Made by a program: the position numbers and the translations under genes. Below are positions 6,203 to 7,679 of a stretch of 7,679 nt of DNA, piece by piece; position 1 is the stretch's first letter, and every line of letters starts with the position of its first letter. Under the pieces are notes generated by a model. The model saw only the letters and a program-made list of their open reading frames with translations. It did not search any database and had not been told where the DNA came from. This DNA comes from Bacteroidota bacterium (GTDB lineage Bacteria > Bacteroidota > Ignavibacteria > T3Sed10-11), in contig SKXH01000138.1 of NCBI GenBank assembly GCA_007128495.1, forward strand, positions 1 through 7,679, in the 5' to 3' direction.

Positions 6203-6391
6203 ATGAGTTCCTCAAAACAGAGAAATAGTAAAGAAGATCTACACGATCCTGAGTTAATGGAAATCCTTGAAATTGTCGAAATTGCAAAGCAAACTCAGGA
6301 AGCAACTGAAAAATTCGATGACAAAACAAGACCTATCATAGATTTAGATAATCAGGATGATGAGGTCAATGTGATCCAATTTATTGATTAA
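6203..6391 (+). CDS. Small acidic hypothetical protein
   Basis: I do not recognise this 62-residue protein. It has 17 Asp/Glu against 7 Lys/Arg, so it is strongly acidic. A predicted helix at about 15-37 (PELMEILEIVEIAKQTQEAT) has a regular hydrophobic face, followed by an acidic tail (DLDNQDDEVNVIQFID). There is no signal peptide, membrane segment or cysteine. Support for a real gene is its own promoter with an operator-like palindrome and a terminator just after the stop. The ATG has no Shine-Dalgarno, like most genes here. It faces the ClpP-fold protease gene tail to tail. Size and charge resemble small regulatory, antitoxin-like or DNA-mimic proteins, but nothing specific supports any of these. 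Confidence 0.65.
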   Translation: MSSSKQRNSKEDLHDPELMEILEIVEIAKQTQEATEKFDDKTRPIIDLDNQDDEVNVIQFID

Positions 6392-6419
6392 AAACATCTA
6401 TAAATTCTTTCAATAAATC

Positions 6420-6446
6420 AAGTCCATTTACCGGTGGACTTTTTTT
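6420..6446 (+). terminator. Intrinsic terminator of the small acidic protein gene
   Basis: AAGTCCA (6420-6426) and TGGACTT (6435-6441) form a 7-bp stem with an 8-base loop, and the right arm runs into a T-tract up to 6446. It lies 28 bases after the stop at 6391. Its T-run overlaps the last bases of the convergent protease gene, so the two genes are packed tightly. Confidence 0.8.
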
Positions 6447-7398
6447 ATGCCGGGAATGAAGTAACCATAGAAAATTCAGAAGACTCAAATAATTTCCCCT
6501 TCCTTTGTTTCGGTTTGTTGTCCATATCAAGAAATAACTCCGAGCGCAGATATAACTCAAAATACATTTTCCATTCATCACTTTCCTTCTTTAATTCCCG
6601 TACATTCAATTCTTTTAATGGGTGATTTTCTTTTATTGCACGTGCACTAATGGTTCGTCCATGTATAAAATATTTGCTTGCAGAGGTGAGATCCTTTGCA
6701 ATCTCATTAGCTAATGATTCTGCCTCCTTATTGTCCTTTAACATGTTTGCTATAAGATACTTACTGACGAAATCTTTTGCGAAATCTATTGATTTTTCAC
6801 AATGATCTATAAATGCACTATTGAGTGATGATAGCTGTGCAATAAAGGCGTGATGTGGTTTTCCATTTCGAATAGCATCTTCGGTTAATGTCTCAAGACG
6901 ATTTCGTGCATCTATAAATGATTGCGCCGATATCCACTGAGGAGCGCCGGCTTGTATAACCTGGGTTTGTGGATCAATTGGACCTAATTCAGAAGTAACT
7001 CCCATCACGATCTCATCGGATGCAAGTGCGATCATCGTGGCGGCACTCTTTGCGATATTGGGGACAATAACCCGGAATTCCTTTCTACAGTAATGGCGGA
7101 TCATATCCACTATCTTTTCGGCAACACTCCCTGAACCTCCCCCGCTTTGTATAACCAAATCTATTTTATCGGAATCACCAACGGATTCAAGCATGCTACC
7201 AAAAATATGTATATCGTCATAACCTATCGGGTAATTTAATTTCGCGACATATACAATGATTCTCCTGCCAAATTCTTCTTCGATATTCTTGATCAATTCT
7301 TGTCTGGTGGTTGTTTGAGTATGTGCATCACGCACTTCTTTTTGAACTTCTTCAAGAATTTTATCGTACCGGTTCTTTACAAATTCAGTTTTTTTCAT
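6445..7398 (-). CDS. ClpP-fold serine protease, SDH proteinase family
   Basis: A 317-residue protein matching the serine dehydrogenase proteinase family (PF01972, formerly DUF114), relatives of ClpP and SppA in the ClpP/crotonase fold. From the ATG at 7398: a charged helical lead (1-45); a strand and helix carrying IQSGGGSGS (84-92), the oxyanion-type glycine loop; IAKSAATMIALASDEIVMG (115-133) with Ser118 as likely nucleophile; and SELGPIDPQ (136-144), a family hallmark. The rest (about 155-300) is helical and ends polar. There is no signal peptide or membrane segment, unlike SppA, so it should act in the cytosol. No lysine lies where the NfeD-type Ser/Lys dyad would place one, so the general base is unclear. 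The ATG at 7398 is preferred over that at 7407 because AAGGA lies nine bases before the former but directly abuts the latter. The substrate is unknown. Confidence 0.82.
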   Translation of the reverse strand: MKKTEFVKNRYDKILEEVQKEVRDAHTQTTTRQELIKNIEEEFGRRIIVYVAKLNYPIGYDDIHIFGSMLESVGDSDKIDLVIQSGGGSGSVAEKIVDMIRHYCRKEFRVIVPNIAKSAATMIALASDEIVMGVTSELGPIDPQTQVIQAGAPQWISAQSFIDARNRLETLTEDAIRNGKPHHAFIAQLSSLNSAFIDHCEKSIDFAKDFVSKYLIANMLKDNKEAESLANEIAKDLTSASKYFIHGRTISARAIKENHPLKELNVRELKKESDEWKMYFELYLRSELFLDMDNKPKQRKGKLFESSEFSMVTSFPA

Positions 7399-7407
7399 CA
7401 CAAACAT

Positions 7408-7412
7408 TCCTT
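7408..7412 (-). promoter_or_regulatory. Ribosome-binding site of the protease gene
   Basis: On the minus strand AAGGA lies nine bases before the ATG at 7398 and zero bases before the ATG at 7407. Only the former spacing is workable, which favours the shorter protein. Confidence 0.55.
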
Positions 7413-7445
7413 ATTAATTCAAGATATTAACTTTAAGTTTCGATA

Positions 7446-7679
7446 TTACTTCGTTTCTATAATGTAATATACGTCCACCGGAGCCAGGTTCGAATTCATC
7501 TTCGGATGTTCCTGTATATGTTGATGTTCTTTGTATTTTTCTTCCCGAACCCATTTAGAGATATTCTTCTTATAAAAATAGTCAGTTAATATATCTGCTC
7601 TTAATTACTCAAAACGAGCATTTATATATTCACTTATTTCATCTAATTCGAGTTCCTGCGAAGAATTTCCACTTCTAAT
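7446..7679 (-). pseudogene. 3' end of an unknown gene with an in-frame TAA (probably broken)
   Basis: Entering from the right edge on the minus strand, a frame of 24 codons (SSQELELDEISEYINARFE at its end) stops at TAA (7605-7607). The same frame then continues for 52 open codons with a protein-like composition (LRADILTDYFYKKNISKW, later NLAPVDVYYIIETK) to a second TAA at 7446-7448. No ATG near the first stop would restart translation; the first Met is 36 codons in. Charged, helix-like composition on both sides suggests one original protein split by a nonsense mutation or sequencing error. If the first stop is real, the live partial gene is 7605-7679 only. The gene continues beyond the window, and no family is recognised. 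It lies 47 bases upstream of the protease start, in the same direction. Confidence 0.5.

Noticed and set aside
7414..7554. 46-codon minus-strand frame ending just before the protease, with a stretch (EFEPGSGGRIL) that recalls Fic-type N-termini
   Set aside because: Its Ser/Thr/Gly/Arg-rich composition looks like a shifted reading of the more protein-like overlapping frame, which continues the gene at the right edge. It has no Fic core motif.

Overview
The window reads as bacterial chromosome, probably from the Bacteroidota/Chlorobiota/Ignavibacteriota side of the tree. This placement is an inference. It rests on AT-rich gene leaders that mostly lack a Shine-Dalgarno sequence, a split vitamin-B12 mutase, a TTG/TAnnTTTG-like promoter and degenerate heptanucleotide tandem repeats. 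No ribosomal or other firm phylogenetic marker is present.

Left half (1-4513), ordinary chromosomal genes. After about 346 bases without a convincing gene come trmH (tRNA Gm18 2'-O-methyltransferase) and an overlapping alpha/beta hydrolase. Then follow the catalytic large subunit of methylmalonyl-CoA mutase and methylmalonyl-CoA epimerase. The mutase and epimerase catalyse the two consecutive steps that interconvert succinyl-CoA with (2R)- and (2S)-methylmalonyl-CoA. The B12-binding small subunit is not in the window. An 11-unit heptamer array lies between mutase and epimerase. A DoxX-family membrane protein runs convergently on the minus strand, with a perfect hairpin between it and the epimerase.

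Boundary (4610-4659). On the minus strand lies an exact 3' half of a tRNA-Thr(CGU) gene: anticodon arm, variable loop, T arm, acceptor 3' strand and CCA, with no D arm or 5' acceptor strand. This is the form of tRNA remnant left at the far end of an element integrated into a tRNA gene. By geometry the element would extend rightwards from here, with the intact tRNA beyond the window.

Right half (4660-7679), probable accessory DNA. It holds a DUF4236-transmembrane-TPR protein, a structured block with nested stems and a strong terminator (candidate small RNA or dispersed element), and a promoter with a perfect palindrome at its start site. The promoter drives a 62-residue acidic protein. A cytoplasmic ClpP-fold serine protease (SDH proteinase family) lies convergent to it. 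At the right edge is the 3' part of a minus-strand gene whose reading frame continues past an in-frame TAA, suggesting a broken gene. The last 1.5 kb looks richer in AT than the left half. No integrase is visible in the window.
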